In this document: in pieces, positions 18,299 to 26,770 of the stretch
Layout: each line of letters begins with the position of its first letter
Numbering within the stretch: position 1 is the stretch's first letter
NCBI RefSeq assembly: GCF_047946665.1
Contig: NZ_CP172312.1
Span: 930,001-994,000 of the forward strand
Reading direction: 5' to 3'
DNA length: 64,000 nt
From: Allohahella sp002354735
GTDB lineage: Bacteria; Pseudomonadota; Gammaproteobacteria; Pseudomonadales; Oleiphilaceae
Position numbers and translations under genes: made by a program
Notes under the pieces: generated by a model
The model's input: the letters and a program-made list of their open reading frames with translations, nothing else
What the model was told of the DNA's origin: nothing
Database searches by the model: none

Positions 18299-18373
18299 AC
18301 ATCAGTTCCAGAACCTGGCACGGTTGTGCTGCTCCTCAGGGCTGGCAGGATTATTCTTCAGAAGGAAAAGTAA
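18299..18373 (+). pseudogene. Relic of a PEP-CTERM gene 3' end
   Basis: The frame reads SVPEPGTVVLL and then degenerates. Compared with the intact gene at 23644-24528 (SVPEPGTVVLLASGLAGLFYRRK), the DNA is closely similar across the tail but two bases are missing after GCTGCTC, shifting the frame. The rest of the gene is absent or unrecognisable and IS66 lies about 180 bases upstream. Similarity to the intact copy continues past the stop into the convergent gene, so this is one end of an old segmental duplication. Confidence 0.82.
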
Positions 18374-18412
18374 CCTTCGGCCTGCTGGCTAAGTCGCTAG
18401 GCCACTTCACCC

Positions 18413-18438
18413 GAGCCTCCCTCGACCGAAGGAGGCTC
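18413..18438. terminator. Hairpin between relic and convergent gene
   Basis: GAGCCTCC (18413-18420) pairs with GGAGGCTC (18431-18438). The related position near 24.58 kb keeps only part of this stem. No strong T-run is seen, so termination is possible but not certain. Confidence 0.55.
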
Positions 18439-18515
18439 AGTGACTAGGAGCCTAAATTCCTAGACGTACCTGAGCCTCGATACGCTACAATCTTGGAATA
18501 CAGAGCCTCAACAGG

Positions 18516-20633
18516 CTAAGGAACTGGGCTATTGTTTGTGGCCCCTACTGTGGATCTCACTTTAATTTTGAAGTTGTCAACGCCCAGGAACATTGCCCCA
18601 CGTGCAGCCTTTTTGTGGTCCATCCATCCCATAAGGTACCCCTGGTCAATATAATTGCCTGACGAAGTGTAGCTCAATTGCTTATTACCAACCGGAGCAT
18701 AGTCCCGTGGTAGTAGTTTAGGATGGCTAGTACCAGTAATAAGCTTCCCGTTCGAAAAAACCTCAACTCTGCCGAAATCGCCAGGTTCTTTCGCTAGTTC
18801 GATATAGACATGCACACGCTGCCATTCTCCTGAGTTGTTCTTATAGATTAATGCGTTGTCCGTCAAATGAGACATGCCCATATTGTTACCGTGGTTGATG
18901 CCGATGTTGAGAGCAGGAGTGGCCCCATTGGCAGCGTGTCCCGCCGGCCAGTTCGTATTGGCAATAAACACATTCGATTTCGTCCCGCCGTAGGTTCCGC
19001 TCCAGAAAACAAAACCTTTGTGGCCTCCCTCTGATGCGACATAGTTTTTAGGCAAGTACAAGTCATAACTCATCTCCAATTGCTCAACACGGAAGGGCAG
19101 TTTAAATTTCAACTCGCTCCACGCATCCTCCGGTGAATCACCTTTTCCGAGAGGTGCATATTTCAGCACCAATATTTTGCCATCACCGTCCGTAGCTGCA
19201 GCGGCAGAATCGGTTGGGTGGACTCCCGGCCATGCGCTTTCAAGATGTGTGAAGAAACCATTGCTTTTTACATCGCTAGAGCTGAAATTCTCTTCGTATG
19301 TCCAATCAGGCTCTAGAATTCGAGTTTCCTTGTAGCTGGCTACGTCAGTTATAACGGGCTTCGGGCCGACATAGGTATAGGGTTTGATATCCTTCGGATT
19401 CGAGCCTAAGCCGCCGCCTGAGCCTGGGTTGCCGCCGTTGCCTGCATCGGATGAGCCTGTTGAGATATCTACAGAGGTCAGAGTCGCGGAGTTACTGTTC
19501 GACCACTTCATGAACAAACCCGGTCTTACGTCAACAAGATCGGTTGGGGAAACTGTTGTTTCCACTACGACCGAACCGTTATAACGTCCTACCAGTTTGC
19601 CAGTCGCCGAGTCTAGCTCGAGCGTGGATGTGTCCTTCGCACCAATCGAAACAGCGACTGGACTGGCGAGAGAAATAGCTGAGTCATTTGCGTACTGAAA
19701 AAGTTCAACTTTGTTGCCGTTTCGCTGCAGGTAGTATCCGTTTCCATCGGCATCGAAGAGTCCCGGGCCATTCATGTCCCACCACAGGACACCGTTGCCG
19801 AACGAGGTGCTGGCGGTTAAGGTCTTCGAGTGAGAGGGCCGAGTCGACCTCACGTGAGTTTGCTTCTGAGTGCGCGGCTTTACGCCATCTGGACTTATCT
19901 TCATTCCCGCACCGAGTACAGTCTCCAATTCCGAGCTCATGAAGGGATTTGCCGCTGGTCCTGTCAGGGGGACTGTGACCGTCGATGAGGTGTCGGTCGA
20001 CTCGTCTGCGCCTTCCTCTAGGCTAGACTCAAACGAAGATATTCTTGCAAGATTGCTATTACCCCATTTCATATAGAGCCCAGGACTTAAATCCGCGCCT
20101 GCGAACGTTGACGTCGTTTCCTGAAGGATCACAGACCCATTGTATATGCCTTTGAGTTTTCCTGAGCTCTTCTCGTAAGCGATCGTCGCAGTATCATCCG
20201 CTACACCATTAACTCCGATAGTTTTACCCAGTTGCGTAATCATTCCTCCCGCATATTCAAACATCTTTACTTCGCTGCCGTTACGTTGAAGGTAATAGCC
20301 GTTACCGTTGGCATCGAAGACGCCCGGTCCATTCATGTCCCACCACGAAACTCCAGTGCCAAAGACAGCAGTCGAGTCTATTTGGTCCTTGGAAGCACTA
20401 CTCGCGAGGCGAACATGTGTTTGTGCAGTATCCATCGGCTTCAGGCCCCCGGAGTCGCGGGACATGCCGGTTCCGAGTACTACTTCTAGCGCAGTCGCTA
20501 GAAAATTCTCTTGAGTCGCACCCAGAAAAGAAATTTCTGCTTTGGTTGCAGGGGAGCTAACTGCGAGAGAAACGCTGGACGCAAGAGCAATAGCTAAGGC
20601 TAACCTTCGTCCCTGAAAGGCTGCTGATTTCAT
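18516..20633 (-). CDS. Large secreted protein: two tandem repeats plus jelly-roll domain (copy A)
   Basis: The 705-residue protein has a signal peptide (about 1-32). Two tandem domains follow (about 33-205 and 222-395), each with a WWDMNGPG..FDA(N/D)GNGYYLQRNG core and a GKL.G.YNGS(V)V segment, ending in LxPGLxMKW.NSNxA. A Gly-rich hinge (near 400-418) leads to a C-terminal jelly-roll domain of about 285 residues (LEMSYDLYLPKNY, HKGFVFWSG, EWQRVHVYIELA, GRVEVFSNGKLITG, FLGVDNFKIKV). The jelly-roll layout resembles polysaccharide-lyase/LamG-like folds. Glycan binding or cleavage outside the cell is a reasonable inference; no family name is certain. GGAG precedes the ATG. A divergent paralog lies at 21088-23202. 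Confidence 0.83.
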   Translation of the reverse strand: MKSAAFQGRRLALAIALASSVSLAVSSPATKAEISFLGATQENFLATALEVVLGTGMSRDSGGLKPMDTAQTHVRLASSASKDQIDSTAVFGTGVSWWDMNGPGVFDANGNGYYLQRNGSEVKMFEYAGGMITQLGKTIGVNGVADDTATIAYEKSSGKLKGIYNGSVILQETTSTFAGADLSPGLYMKWGNSNLARISSFESSLEEGADESTDTSSTVTVPLTGPAANPFMSSELETVLGAGMKISPDGVKPRTQKQTHVRSTRPSHSKTLTASTSFGNGVLWWDMNGPGLFDADGNGYYLQRNGNKVELFQYANDSAISLASPVAVSIGAKDTSTLELDSATGKLVGRYNGSVVVETTVSPTDLVDVRPGLFMKWSNSNSATLTSVDISTGSSDAGNGGNPGSGGGLGSNPKDIKPYTYVGPKPVITDVASYKETRILEPDWTYEENFSSSDVKSNGFFTHLESAWPGVHPTDSAAAATDGDGKILVLKYAPLGKGDSPEDAWSELKFKLPFRVEQLEMSYDLYLPKNYVASEGGHKGFVFWSGTYGGTKSNVFIANTNWPAGHAANGATPALNIGINHGNNMGMSHLTDNALIYKNNSGEWQRVHVYIELAKEPGDFGRVEVFSNGKLITGTSHPKLLPRDYAPVGNKQLSYTSSGNYIDQGYLMGWMDHKKAARGAMFLGVDNFKIKVRSTVGATNNSPVP

Positions 20634-21087
20634 GAGATCTCCATATTAATAACGATTATAAAAGGGGTTTGGCGGCGGGTCTTTTCGAGAGCACTATGCC
20701 CGCCGGGCAGAATAGGAAAACGCTGACGCTGTTCTTATTCAGAGTCACAGGATGCACTACATGAGGATTGTCGTCTATGAGAATGTTAACTTCATGGAAA
20801 GGTAAAAACCCTTATGGTTCCATAGCTTGCAGTGTACTAGCATCGCTCAGCCTTCTATGACTATAGGGCTACATGTAACGGAATAAAATATGATCTGAGT
20901 TAAGGGCCGCACTGTTATGCGTTATGCTTCAGATCTTTCGGCCTGATAGAATTTTTCGATTAGGAACCCTGCCTCGGAAAGTCAGATGATTGTCTTAAGC
21001 AGCTTCGTCTTCGAATGCTCGAACTCGTCCCCTAGCTAATCGCATGCATTTTCTCAACGAGAATGTCGAAATCCTACCGGAGAGCAC
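20634..21087. other. Divergent intergenic region between the two large paralogs
   Basis: This 454-base gap must hold the promoters of both large secreted-protein genes. Each gene has its own GGAG ribosome site at the edge. I see no operator-like palindrome or RNA gene that I would defend. Confidence 0.45.
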
Positions 21088-23202
21088 ATGAAACAAATAG
21101 TTCTACAACGAAGAATATTGGCGATAGCAATTTGTATAGCGACCGGCGCTGCCTTGATAACTAATGCCCCTGTTGCAGAAGCAGAAATATCTTTTGAAGG
21201 TGCGACGCAGGAGCCGTTCATATCGACCAAACTTGAGGTGGTGCTGGGCTCCGGCATGTCTCGCGACGCAGCCGGTGTTAAGCCCATCGACGCCACTCAG
21301 ACTCATGTTCGCTTCGCGAGTGATCCGTTGAGTGATCGGATCGACTCTAGCGTAGTCTTCGGAAGCGGACTCTTGTGGTGGGATATGAATGGGCCGGGCA
21401 TCTTCGATGCCAACGGTAACGGCTATTATCTTCAACGTAACGGCAATCAAGTAAAGTTATTGCAGTACTCGGGTGGTTCGATCACTCAGATTGGCAGTAC
21501 TGTAACCGTTACAGTATCAGGGGGTGATAGCGCGACAATCGTGTACGATAAGACCTCTGGAACGCTCCGAGGCGCTTACAACGGATCCACAGTCATTGAA
21601 GGAATTACGCCAACTTTTGCAGGCGCGAATTTAAGCCCAGGGATTTTCATGAAATGGGGTAACAACAATCTTGCAAGATTGTCCTCATTCGAGTCCACTC
21701 TTGAAAATGAGTCAGAAGATTCTACCGATGAGACGTCCTCGGTGACTTTGAACTTAACTGGGCCCTCCGCAGATCCCTTTATAAGTTCCGAACTAGAGAC
21801 GGTGCTGGGTGCGGGGATGAAGATAAGTCCGGACGGCGTGAAGCCGCGCACTCAAAATCAAACTCACGTGAGGTCGACTCGGCCCTCTCACTCGAAGACC
21901 TTAACCGCCAGCACTTCGTTCGGCAACGGCGTCCTGTGGTGGGACATGAATGGCCCGGGGCTCTTCGATGCCGATGGAAATGGATACTACCTGCAGCGAA
22001 ACGGCAACAAAGTTGAACTTTTTCAGTACGCCAATGGCTCAGCTGTTTCTCTTGCCAGCCCGGTTGCTGTCTCGGTTGGTGCCCAAGATAAGTGCACGCT
22101 TGAGCTAGACTCGGCGACCGGCAAGCTGCTTGGACGTTACAACGGCTCGGTAATAGTTGAAAAAGCAGTGTCGCAGACTGATTTTGTTGACCTTAGACCA
22201 GGTCTGTTCATGAAGTGGTCGAACAGTAACGACGCGACTTTGACCTCCGTGACGCTCTCCGCTGGGGCGGCGGATCCCGGGGACGGAAGCAATCCTGGTT
22301 CCGGACCGAATCCTAATGACACCAAGCCTTACACTTTCGTGGGACCGAAACCTGTTATCACGGACGTCAGCAAGTATCAGGAAACCCGCATACTCGATCC
22401 AGAATGGACTTACGAAGAGAATTTCAGTTCTGGAGCAATTACGGAGAAAGGCTTCTTTAACCACCGTGAAAAAGCCTGGCAAGGCGTTCATCCTACTGAC
22501 TCAGCAGCCGTGCCGACGGATGGTGATAACGCAATTATGGTGCTGAATTATAGGCAACTCGGCGAGGGTTCCGATACGCCTGAGGATGGATGGAGTCAAC
22601 TAGGATTCAACCTTCCATTTAATGTGCAACAGTTGGAGATGAGTTACGACTTGTACCTGCCCAATAATTACGTGGCAAGTAAGTTCAATCATAAGGGGTT
22701 TGTGTTTTATAGCGGATCGTACGGTGGGGTGAATGCGAATATCCATATTGGGCAGGAAAACTGGGGCAATGGAACTGCTGGTTTTCCGCATGATGGAGCC
22801 ACCCCCTCGTTGAACTTGGGAACCGATGGATGGAATATGGGGCATTCCTTTTTGAGTGACAAAGCGAAAATTTATTCGAACAACGCTGGTCAGTGGCAGC
22901 GCATACATGTCTATATAGAGCTTGCAAAAGAGCCGGGAGATTATGGGCGAGTAGAGGTGTTTTCGAATGGCAAACTCGTCACAGGAACCAGTCATCCTAA
23001 TCTGGTGCCAAGGGATAACACGCCTCAGGGTAATAAACAGCTAAGGTACTCCTCTTCAGGAAACTACCTTGACAAAGGATATATTCTTGGCTGGATGAAT
23101 CATGCGATCGAAGAGCGCGAGACGATGTATCTTGGTGTAGATAACTTCAAAATCAAGGTCAGGAGTACCGTGGGAGCAACGAACAACAGCCCAGCTCCTT
23201 AA
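21088..23202 (+). CDS. Large secreted protein: two tandem repeats plus jelly-roll domain (copy B)
   Basis: This 704-residue paralog of 18516-20633 has the same order: signal peptide, two WWDMNGPG-type repeats, a Gly/Pro hinge (near 400-412) and a C-terminal jelly-roll domain ending VDNFKIKVRSTVGATNNSPAP. The second repeat is nearly identical in DNA to copy A; by eye about five differences occur over roughly 165 bases around 21870-22035. The first repeat and the C-terminal domain differ much more, which suggests gene conversion between the inverted copies. The role is likely extracellular glycan interaction. GGAG precedes the ATG and a hairpin follows the stop. Confidence 0.83.
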   Translation: MKQIVLQRRILAIAICIATGAALITNAPVAEAEISFEGATQEPFISTKLEVVLGSGMSRDAAGVKPIDATQTHVRFASDPLSDRIDSSVVFGSGLLWWDMNGPGIFDANGNGYYLQRNGNQVKLLQYSGGSITQIGSTVTVTVSGGDSATIVYDKTSGTLRGAYNGSTVIEGITPTFAGANLSPGIFMKWGNNNLARLSSFESTLENESEDSTDETSSVTLNLTGPSADPFISSELETVLGAGMKISPDGVKPRTQNQTHVRSTRPSHSKTLTASTSFGNGVLWWDMNGPGLFDADGNGYYLQRNGNKVELFQYANGSAVSLASPVAVSVGAQDKCTLELDSATGKLLGRYNGSVIVEKAVSQTDFVDLRPGLFMKWSNSNDATLTSVTLSAGAADPGDGSNPGSGPNPNDTKPYTFVGPKPVITDVSKYQETRILDPEWTYEENFSSGAITEKGFFNHREKAWQGVHPTDSAAVPTDGDNAIMVLNYRQLGEGSDTPEDGWSQLGFNLPFNVQQLEMSYDLYLPNNYVASKFNHKGFVFYSGSYGGVNANIHIGQENWGNGTAGFPHDGATPSLNLGTDGWNMGHSFLSDKAKIYSNNAGQWQRIHVYIELAKEPGDYGRVEVFSNGKLVTGTSHPNLVPRDNTPQGNKQLRYSSSGNYLDKGYILGWMNHAIEERETMYLGVDNFKIKVRSTVGATNNSPAP

Positions 23203-23209
23203 CAAAACA

Positions 23210-23240
23210 GAGCCTCCGCGTTCTCACAGGCGGAGGCTCG
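23210..23240 (+). terminator. Terminator-like hairpin after copy B
   Basis: GAGCCTCCG and CGGAGGCTC pair around a short loop, starting eight bases after the stop of the large secreted-protein gene. Only a short T-stretch follows. Confidence 0.65.
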
Positions 23241-23643
23241 ATTTCGACTAGTCTCGAACCAGATCACACGAACTATGGAAATGGATGCCGACACTGAGCA
23301 GCCCGGAAATGTGTTTCAGGGCCATTCAGCTGCTCGAGCTGCTGAAGACTTCGCAGAACACATGCAGCTAGGCATGGGTCGCTCTGCATTGTCATCCAGT
23401 GGTGAAGGCTTATCGTACCGTAACACGGTCAATCCCAGGACATGCAAACGATTGGTTTCGATTTGCCGGGGCAGGGGTGGATAACTTGTTTTCCGCCTTT
23501 TCCCACCTGCGGAGAAGCCGTTTAGGTGACGGGTAGGTCGAGTATCCAGTAGAATTATTGGTTCATTAATCCGGAAGACCATGCCTCATTAACCATTAGG
23601 GCTGCTACGAAACCCACAAATCAAAACGACAGAAGGACCTCCA
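23241..23643. other. Gene-free stretch
   Basis: Short open frames here lack ribosome sites and coding-like composition. The last 25 bases carry the AAGGA ribosome site of the following PEP-CTERM gene. I see nothing else. Confidence 0.5.
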
Positions 23644-24528
23644 ATGTGTTCGCTCCCAGCCTTACTTAGGCCGCTTACATTATTTTCAATGACGGCGTTC
23701 AGCACTGCAGCTTTAGCCGGCACAATTCCAACTGCTGATTACAGTCTTTCTTTCCAAGGAAACTCTGCAGGAAACTTTTCAAACGAAGTTGATCCTGATG
23801 TTGTAGCCGCTTTTTTAAACGTTAATCCGAGTTCGGAGAAGTTCGAAGGCAGCTATAGGTTCAACAATCAAAATTCTCCTGGCACGCGTGATGTGGTAAA
23901 CGCTGGCGATATTTTCGTCAGTGAGTATGAGCGTGGCTTCACAACCTCCGACGACCTCTGGATGGGCTTCTCCAGCAGCTCCTTCAACTTCCCAACAGTC
24001 GGCGCGGCTGAACCGATCTACGCAGATAATAGTTATCTGTTTTCGATACGTTATCAGGATCCAAGTCTTCCTAACCCCGACGAGCGTTTCGTTAACTTAA
24101 GACTGGAAACGCTTGTAGCCGATATGGTAACCGACGCGTGTGATGAGAACTATTCCGGGACGTTTTGTTACAGCACAAGTCTGTCTGGGGTAGAAATGCC
24201 ACAAAACGGAGCGAATGGTGAAGTAAAGGGGGGCTCTTTTGATCCTGACCTTTACAGTAATGAATTCGTGTATCAGACCTTTGATTTCGGCAGTGCACCA
24301 GGTGAGACCGGTCCACTCCCGCAGACAGTGAGATACTCCATCTTTAACTCCGACAGCAGTCGCGGCCCAACTGGCTTTTTCACCTACCTTACCAACTTCG
24401 ACTTCTTGCTTGCAGAGAGCTCGGACTCGGTGACTTCAGTTCCAGAGCCCGGCACGGTGGTGCTGCTCGCATCAGGGCTGGCAGGATTATTTTATAGAAG
24501 AAAGAACAAGCGCCAGTCTGCTGACTAA
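23644..24528 (+). CDS. PEP-CTERM sorting-domain protein (canonical motif)
   Basis: The 294-residue protein has a signal peptide (1-25, ending TAALA). It ends with the only canonical sorting tail in the window: VPEPGTVVLLASGLAGLFYRRKNKR. The mature region is rich in Asn, Ser and aromatic residues with two pairs of Cys-containing strands and no family I recognise. AAGGA precedes the ATG. PEP-CTERM proteins are cleaved by exosortase and move to the surface or extracellular matrix. The gene is the intact counterpart of the relic at 18299-18373, and the sequence after it is also duplicated there. Confidence 0.88.
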   Translation: MCSLPALLRPLTLFSMTAFSTAALAGTIPTADYSLSFQGNSAGNFSNEVDPDVVAAFLNVNPSSEKFEGSYRFNNQNSPGTRDVVNAGDIFVSEYERGFTTSDDLWMGFSSSSFNFPTVGAAEPIYADNSYLFSIRYQDPSLPNPDERFVNLRLETLVADMVTDACDENYSGTFCYSTSLSGVEMPQNGANGEVKGGSFDPDLYSNEFVYQTFDFGSAPGETGPLPQTVRYSIFNSDSSRGPTGFFTYLTNFDFLLAESSDSVTSVPEPGTVVLLASGLAGLFYRRKNKRQSAD

Positions 24529-24682
24529 ATCGCAAGGCCGGGGATAGCTTCCCCGGTCTGCTAGGTTGGCTGTCGCTCTGTCTGAGCCTCCCTCGACCGA
24601 GGGCTGCTTGGTGCTGAAGAACCCAAATATCCTGGGCCTCTAAAATGCTAATTTCTTGTAACACCGAACCTCAACAGGTTAA

Positions 24683-24790
24683 GGAGCCGGACTATTGTTC
24701 ATGGCTCCCTCTGTGGATCTAACTTTTATTTTAAAATTATCTACGCCAGGGTACATCGTTCCGCGCCCCGATTTTTGTGATCCGTCCGTG
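24683..24790 (-). pseudogene. 3' relic of a third large jelly-roll gene
   Basis: Read on the minus strand this gives GRGTMYPGVDNFKIKVRS followed by TEGAMNNSPAP. That matches the ends of the proteins at 18516-20633 and 21088-23202 (GVDNFKIKVRST.GA.NNSP). Homology fades beyond about 24790, so only the last 35 or so codons survive. Its convergent position relative to the PEP-CTERM gene repeats the arrangement at 18.3-18.6 kb. Confidence 0.82.
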
Positions 24791-25072
24791 TCACTAAACA
24801 TCTCTGCACGGATAGCGAAGGGTTCTGGTGAGGTGATCTCGGGAGACGATACGGTGGATCTGCGCGTTGCTTGCGATGGCGTTCAGCAGATGTTCATGAC
24901 TGGTCCTAGAACTGGTGACCCCACAACAAAGTCGAAAGTTAGAGTTGTCCTCGTTCCGCCAGGCACCACTTATGTTCGGTTATACGGCCTACAGCACGAT
25001 TCGATCAACATCATCAATTACAACATTGAGGTCGACTACGCCGTGCACATTGCTAAGGACGCATGCGCATAG
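24776..25072 (+). pseudogene. Orphan coding-like segment, possible 3' part of a lost gene
   Basis: A plus-strand frame is open from 24695, but its first 25-30 codons lie on the antisense of the jelly-roll relic and cannot be original. From about 24776 the frame looks protein-like: NISARIAKGSGEVISG, TVDLRVACDGVQQMF, VRVVLVPPGTTYVRLYG and a short cysteine-containing end, suggesting a small beta-rich domain. I think it is the tail of a gene joined to the relic at a rearrangement breakpoint. It could also be a new small gene; no start with a ribosome site is evident. Confidence 0.4.
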
Positions 25073-25080
25073 TCTCGGGC

Positions 25081-25687
25081 TTATGCCTGCTGCTTACGAC
25101 GCAAGCATAGTCCGGCCAAGCCAGCTGCAGGAAGCGGTGCGGCAGGGCCGACAGGCACGTCGGCGGCTGTGCTGTCGAAGAATGTGACAGATGTCCGTGC
25201 GGTAACCGCTCCGTCGGTCTCGTAGCAGATTCTAGGCATCTCCTCTACGCGACACTCATCGGCTGAAGCGTCGTGGTACCGGCTGCTCATAAAGAAGTCG
25301 TATGGAGTGTCGAGTTCAAAGCGTGACAGCGCTTGCGAGATATTTATTTCTGAAACGCCCTCTATGAATGCCGATATTCCGAAGAGCGCTCGCCAAAATG
25401 ACTCGGCAGGATCGGTGTAAACCTCGTTGTAGAAATCGTCTCTCTCGCCACCCATTCCATATTGTCTGCCTGCCTCATCAAGCCCGGCATTCGGACCAAT
25501 GAAATAGGTGCGCAAGGTATACGAGTTCGTACTCTCCTTCGTTGTAGCTACCTTCCATACGGAAGTCTTCGAGGCTAGTTCCACGAATATCGAACGAGGC
25601 AGTTGCTGGCAGTGTTATTACTGCCGCGTTGGCCGACATGGAGCTGGCGAGCAGTCCTGCAATTGAGAGCGCTTCAAAGTGGTTCAT
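25081..25687 (-). pseudogene. Exported sorting-tail protein, family member 2, frameshifted
   Basis: The N-terminal part starts at ATG 25687 (AGG upstream) with a signal peptide (MNHFEALSIAGLLASSMSANA) and ITLPATASFDIRG. The C-terminal part is in another frame, from about 25520 down to the stop at 25081, ending FFDSTAADVPVGPAAPLPAAGLAGLCLRRK. Joining YNEGEYELVYL to RTYFIGPNAG gives a full-length relative of 13712-14284 and 25826-26419. A single-base indel between about 25505 and 25530 explains the break. It is either a real pseudogene or a sequencing error. Confidence 0.82.
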
Positions 25688-25825
25688 GATGTACCTGCTG
25701 TGATTTCTGATTATGTGTAGTCGGAGGGCAGTCGGACTAGTCTCGTTCGATTCTGTACGCGGCAAGACCTCTTTGCCTTGGCGTCTGCAATCGCAGGTCC
25801 TGCTACCCTCGCAATTCTTCAATCG

Positions 25826-26419
25826 CTAAGCTTTCCTCTTTCTCAACCACAAACCGGCCAAGCCAGCTGCCAGTAACGGCGCCGTTGGTCCAGTAGGCAC
25901 GTCCATGTCCTGCCCGCCGTCAAAGAACGTGACAACCGTCTCTCCATTCAATCCGCTATCGATGATCTTACAACTGTACGGCGGCTCACCTTCATCAGCA
26001 CAGTCCGTCAGGTCATATAGAAAGTCGCGTACGGCTACGGAGAAATAGTAATCCACGCCCAATTGTATGTGCTCCATGATGCCAAATGGGAAGTATCGCA
26101 TCTCGCCATTGTCATCCGGCCCAATAGGGCGGCCAGTCAGGATCCGATGCAGTCCTAAATCGGGTTCCTCGGGGCCGGTGAACTGGAGCTGCAAGTGGTC
26201 CACGCTCTGCAATCCGGGGCCGCCAAACTGATAATCAAATTCGATAAACTCGTCGTACGTGTTCGGATTGTCTCTATCCAGATCGAGCACATAGTCGAGC
26301 CCGAAAAATTCGCTGTTTATATCCAGGCTGATTCGTTCGGGCATTTCCAAGATATAGGCCGCATTGACTGATGCGGAGGCGGCGAGAAGGCCAACCCCCA
26401 ATAGCGCTTGAAGTTTCAT
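25826..26419 (-). CDS. Exported sorting-tail protein, family member 3
   Basis: The 197-residue protein has a signal peptide (MKLQALLGVGLLAASASVNA), a mature start ILEMPERISLDIN, a late strand VVTFFDGG and the tail DVPTGPTAPLLAAGLAGLWLRKRKA. The tail has the three-part shape of a sorting signal, with VPTG instead of PEP. It is most like the frameshifted neighbour at 25081-25687, so these two are probably a tandem duplication. CAGGA lies upstream of the ATG. Function is unknown beyond export and probable surface sorting. Confidence 0.8.
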   Translation of the reverse strand: MKLQALLGVGLLAASASVNAAYILEMPERISLDINSEFFGLDYVLDLDRDNPNTYDEFIEFDYQFGGPGLQSVDHLQLQFTGPEEPDLGLHRILTGRPIGPDDNGEMRYFPFGIMEHIQLGVDYYFSVAVRDFLYDLTDCADEGEPPYSCKIIDSGLNGETVVTFFDGGQDMDVPTGPTAPLLAAGLAGLWLRKRKA

Positions 26420-26702
26420 GGTTTATTCCTGCTGTGAAGTTTTTTTGCTTATATGTAATACAGGGGCAGAGTAACCCTTTTGGATGACCGGGTTCTGTAC
26501 GTAGATTGGGCAGGGTTCACATATTCTGGAATTCCGAATAACTGAAGTCTAGTCTCTCCCGGTATTGGCACCACTATGCTGGTGTCGCGGATGCAGGGCA
26601 TCCCGCGGTGAAGCCCTGTTGCTGGTCCGGGCAACACCGGGAGAATGGTATAGATACTGATTAGTGGGGCTTATAGGCGATGCCTGATTATCATATAGGC
26701 TT

Positions 26703-26760
26703 TAGAGAGCAGGACGCCTGAGGTTGGCGTCTACCGTTACTAGCCCCAACCCAATCAGAA
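26703..26760 (-). pseudogene. Possible relic of a sorting tail
   Basis: The minus strand reads LVLIGLGLVTVDANLRRPAL, which resembles the hydrophobic-plus-basic tail of the exported family (LLGLGLVGLALRQ at 13712), and the DNA aligns partly. The rest of 26420-26770 holds no gene I can support. Confidence 0.3.
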
Positions 26761-26770
26761 CAAGTCGTGA

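Noticed and set aside
23275..23484. Small plus-strand frame between secreted-protein genes
   Set aside because: No ribosome site or homology pattern; judged noise.
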